From the NCBI GenBank assembly GCA_031424115.1, contig JANPGW010000306.1, positions 1 to 64,000 of the forward strand: a stretch of DNA of 64,000 nt, read 5' to 3'. The notes under the pieces were generated by a model. It had not been told where the DNA came from. It did not search any database and worked only from the letters and a program-made list of their open reading frames with translations. Below are positions 61,678 through 64,000 of this stretch, piece by piece. Source of the stretch: JAAFJT01 sp031424115. Its GTDB lineage: Bacteria; Bacteroidota; Bacteroidia; Chitinophagales; Saprospiraceae. The translations under genes and the position numbers were made by a program. Numbering within the stretch: position 1 is the first letter of the stretch; each line of letters starts with the position of its first letter.

Positions 61678-64000
61678 TTATACATTATTGGTTAAAAATG
61701 GATTGATATTTTCTATGGCTGCTACCCGACTGGCATCGCGACTGATTTGTGCTTTAGGTATCAAATCTTGCATTTTACTTTCCGCTAAATGGATATTTTC
61801 AATCCCTTTTACTAACGCATCCGGGTTAAAAGAAATGCTGTTGATACCCAATTCGACCAAAAATTGCGTATATTCGGGATAATCACTCGGCGCTTGTCCA
61901 CAAAGACCCGTTTTAGTGCCCGCGGCTTTGGCTTTTTGTAAAGTCATGCGAATCAACTCCTGAACAGCGGGGTCGAAGGGAGTAAATATTTCCGATAACA
62001 GTTCAGAATCTCGGTCAGCCCCCAATGTCAGTTGCGTCAAGTCGTTTGAACCGATGGAAAAGCCGTCAAAAAGTTTGGCAAATTCACTCGCTAACAAGGC
62101 GTTGCTCGGAATTTCAATCATCACGTACAATTCGAGGTGGTTTTCTCCGCGGTTCAAGCCATTAATTGTCATGCGTTCAATCACTTTTCTAGCTTCGTCA
62201 AGCGTGCGACAAAACGGAATCATCAATTTGACATTCGTGAAACCCATCTCTTCTCGGACGATTTTCATTGCCCGACACTCCATATCAAAACCCTCTTGAT
62301 ACAACGGATGATAGTAACGTGACGCCCCACGGAAGCCAATCATAGGGTTTTCTTCTTTGGGTTCAAATTGTTTACCGCCAATCAAATTCGCATATTCATT
62401 GGATTTGAAATCACTCATGCGTACAATGACATCTTTTGGATAAAAAGCGGCGGCGATTACTGCCGTTGATTCTGCGAGTTTATGGACGAAATAATCTTCT
62501 TTGTTCGCAAAATGGTGAGTCAATTGTTCGATTTTTTCTCGGGTTTCGGCACTTTCTATTTTCTCAAAATGTCTCAAAGCCATGGGGTGAATCTGAATAG
62601 CATTGTTGATGATAAACTCCATCCGCATCAATCCGATACCATCATTGGGCAAAAAAGACAATTTGAATGCTTGGTCAGGATGACCTAAAATCAGCATGGA
62701 TTTGGTATGTGGCAAGGTAATATTGTCTAAATTCATCTTGTTTTCAGTCCATTCCGCCACGCCTTCATACACGTAACCCGTATCTCCTTCAACCGCTGAA
62801 ACCGAAATAGTTTGACCGTCTTGTATGGTTTGGGTCGCATTGCCGGTGCCAACAATAGCAATAGCCCCCACCTCCCGCGCCACAATCGCTGCATGGGATG
62901 TTCTTCCGCCTTTGTCCGTGATGATGGCAGCCGCTTTCTTCAAAATGGGATCCCAATCGGGGTCGGTACGCTGCGTAACAAGTATTTCTCCTTGTTGTAA
63001 TTTAGCAATTTCGGTCGGAGAGTGTAAAATCCTTGCTTTTCCCGTCGTTATTCGATTGCCCAAACCAACGCCGGCAGTGATAAGTTTTCCTTTCTTAGTG
63101 ATGGCATATTCGGTATAATAACGAGCTCCGGTTTGGTTGCTGTACACCGTTTCGGGACGCGCTTGCACAATGAATAATTCACCACTCATACCGTCTTTTG
63201 CCCATTCGATGTCCATATGCCGACCGTAATATTGTTGGATTTGAGTACCCCACTTTGCCAAAGTGATAATGTCGGCATCATTGATACAATATATTTCTTG
63301 TTTTTGGGTAGGTGTGTCTAAATTAATAATGGCTTCCTCTGGACGCAAGATGTCATGGATGGCTTTTTCGGAATACACCATTGTTTTGTCTTTACTGCCC
63401 AATTTTCTTGAAATAATGGGCTGCGTCATTTTACCTAAAAAAGGCTTGAAAACAAGAAAATCATCGGTATTAACACTGCCTTGAACGACATTTTCCCCCA
63501 ATCCCCACGCCGCTGATACCAAAACGACATTCTCAAAACCCGTATCGGGGTCAAGGGTGAACATAACACCTGAACTTGCCAAATCGGAACGCACCATCAA
63601 CTGAACACCGATAGACAAAGCGACTTTCATACTCTCGAAACCATTGTCGAATCGGTATTTAATAGCGCGGTCAGTGAACAAAGAGGCATAACACCGTTGG
63701 CAGGCTTTCAGGATATTGTCCCAACCTTTTACATTCAGATACGTCTCTTGTTGTCCAGCAAAACTCGCTTTGGGCAAGTCTTCAGCTGTCGCACTGCTGC
63801 GCACCGCAAAGGAATATTCCTCGCCGTATTGTTTAACTAAACTTTCATAACAGTCATGAATGGTTTGTTGCACTTCTTCGGGAAAAGAACCACTCACCAT
63901 CACCGTCCGACAGGCTTTACCCACTTCAGAGAGGTTGGAAAAACCCGAGGTGTCCAATGTATTGAGGATGGTTTGCAGTTTTTGTCGAAAGCCATTGTGG
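61678..64000 (-). CDS. ppsA: Phosphoenolpyruvate synthase, N-terminus cut by window edge
   Basis: 774 codons visible; the frame is open to the last base, so the true start is outside (relatives are about 790-810 residues, so only the extreme N-terminus is missing). ATP-grasp PEP/pyruvate-binding domain (FAVRSSATAEDLPKASFAGQ, SAAWGLGENVV), swivelling phospho-His domain (GGRTSHAAIVARE), and C-terminal TIM barrel (FSIGSNDLTQLTLGADRDS, catalytic Cys in GLCGQAPSD). Makes PEP from pyruvate and ATP in gluconeogenesis. Confidence 0.95.
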   Translation of the reverse strand, partial: HNGFRQKLQTILNTLDTSGFSNLSEVGKACRTVMVSGSFPEEVQQTIHDCYESLVKQYGEEYSFAVRSSATAEDLPKASFAGQQETYLNVKGWDNILKACQRCYASLFTDRAIKYRFDNGFESMKVALSIGVQLMVRSDLASSGVMFTLDPDTGFENVVLVSAAWGLGENVVQGSVNTDDFLVFKPFLGKMTQPIISRKLGSKDKTMVYSEKAIHDILRPEEAIINLDTPTQKQEIYCINDADIITLAKWGTQIQQYYGRHMDIEWAKDGMSGELFIVQARPETVYSNQTGARYYTEYAITKKGKLITAGVGLGNRITTGKARILHSPTEIAKLQQGEILVTQRTDPDWDPILKKAAAIITDKGGRTSHAAIVAREVGAIAIVGTGNATQTIQDGQTISVSAVEGDTGYVYEGVAEWTENKMNLDNITLPHTKSMLILGHPDQAFKLSFLPNDGIGLMRMEFIINNAIQIHPMALRHFEKIESAETREKIEQLTHHFANKEDYFVHKLAESTAVIAAAFYPKDVIVRMSDFKSNEYANLIGGKQFEPKEENPMIGFRGASRYYHPLYQEGFDMECRAMKIVREEMGFTNVKLMIPFCRTLDEARKVIERMTINGLNRGENHLELYVMIEIPSNALLASEFAKLFDGFSIGSNDLTQLTLGADRDSELLSEIFTPFDPAVQELIRMTLQKAKAAGTKTGLCGQAPSDYPEYTQFLVELGINSISFNPDALVKGIENIHLAESKMQDLIPKAQISRDASRVAAIENINPFLTNNV

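Noticed and set aside
1..64000. tRNA, rRNA or known riboswitches
   Set aside because: I looked for cloverleaf-like and conserved riboswitch patterns in the larger gaps and saw none; a covariance-model scan would be decisive.

Overview
The window looks like a chromosomal segment from a low-GC member of the Bacteroidota, probably Chitinophagales or a near relative. Evidence: a GldB gliding lipoprotein, a SusC/SusD pair with an ASPIC/VCBS lipoprotein, a protein with a type IX secretion C-terminal domain, LytTR/LytS signalling, many short-signal lipoproteins, and promoters with the Bacteroidota -7 element TAnnTTTG. No rRNA, tRNA, CRISPR array, intact prophage or transposase is seen. Both ends cut a gene (a small lipoprotein-like gene on the left, ppsA on the right).

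Layout. 1-650: an RHS/YD-repeat remnant followed closely by a small secreted-protein gene. 670-5062: DUF2911, MarC, two tandem CAP-domain lipoproteins and gldB. 5112-10175: a sugar nucleotidyltransferase, a coiled-coil/HhH membrane protein, a zinc peptidase, small membrane and secreted proteins and a Nudix hydrolase. 10418-21333: housekeeping genes (pyrE, M42 peptidase, UbiA-like, rmlD, rmlC, lepA, fatty acid desaturase, rplY, nitrilase-family amidase), with a probable MITE between rmlD and rmlC. 21655-24546: NlpC/P60 peptidase, beta-barrel protein, DUF4382 lipoprotein. 24695-36386: ASPIC/VCBS, SusD-like and SusC genes plus a large T9SS cargo protein. 36723-39414: LytTR regulator with LytS-like TPR kinase. 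39814-48334: envelope and stress genes (AI-2E-type permease, BrkB/YihY, small lipoproteins, TspO-like, OmpA-like, beta-barrel, YtxH, holin-like). 48338-56051: a signalling block around rpoN with an NtrC-type activator, three kinases and a stand-alone receiver. 56241-64000: acetylxylan esterase, methyltransferase-like protein, Hsp20, small secreted protein, SDR and ppsA.

The most unusual signal is a short asymmetric DNA word, ATACTGAGGGG(G0-4)T. I count 25 copies between 3254 and 56967, where about 0.03 copies of an 11-mer would be expected by chance. Nineteen copies lie inside genes, read in all five possible stop-free frames and from both strands, and six lie between genes. Eighteen copies point one way and seven the other. 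This behaves like a genome-wide polar DNA signal (Chi-like, uptake-like or segregation-like), not a coding or promoter motif. Other points of interest are a paired palindrome plus sigma-54-like promoter upstream of hsp20, long inverted-repeat elements, an orphan terminator suggesting a small RNA, and a consensus promoter antisense to the Nudix gene.
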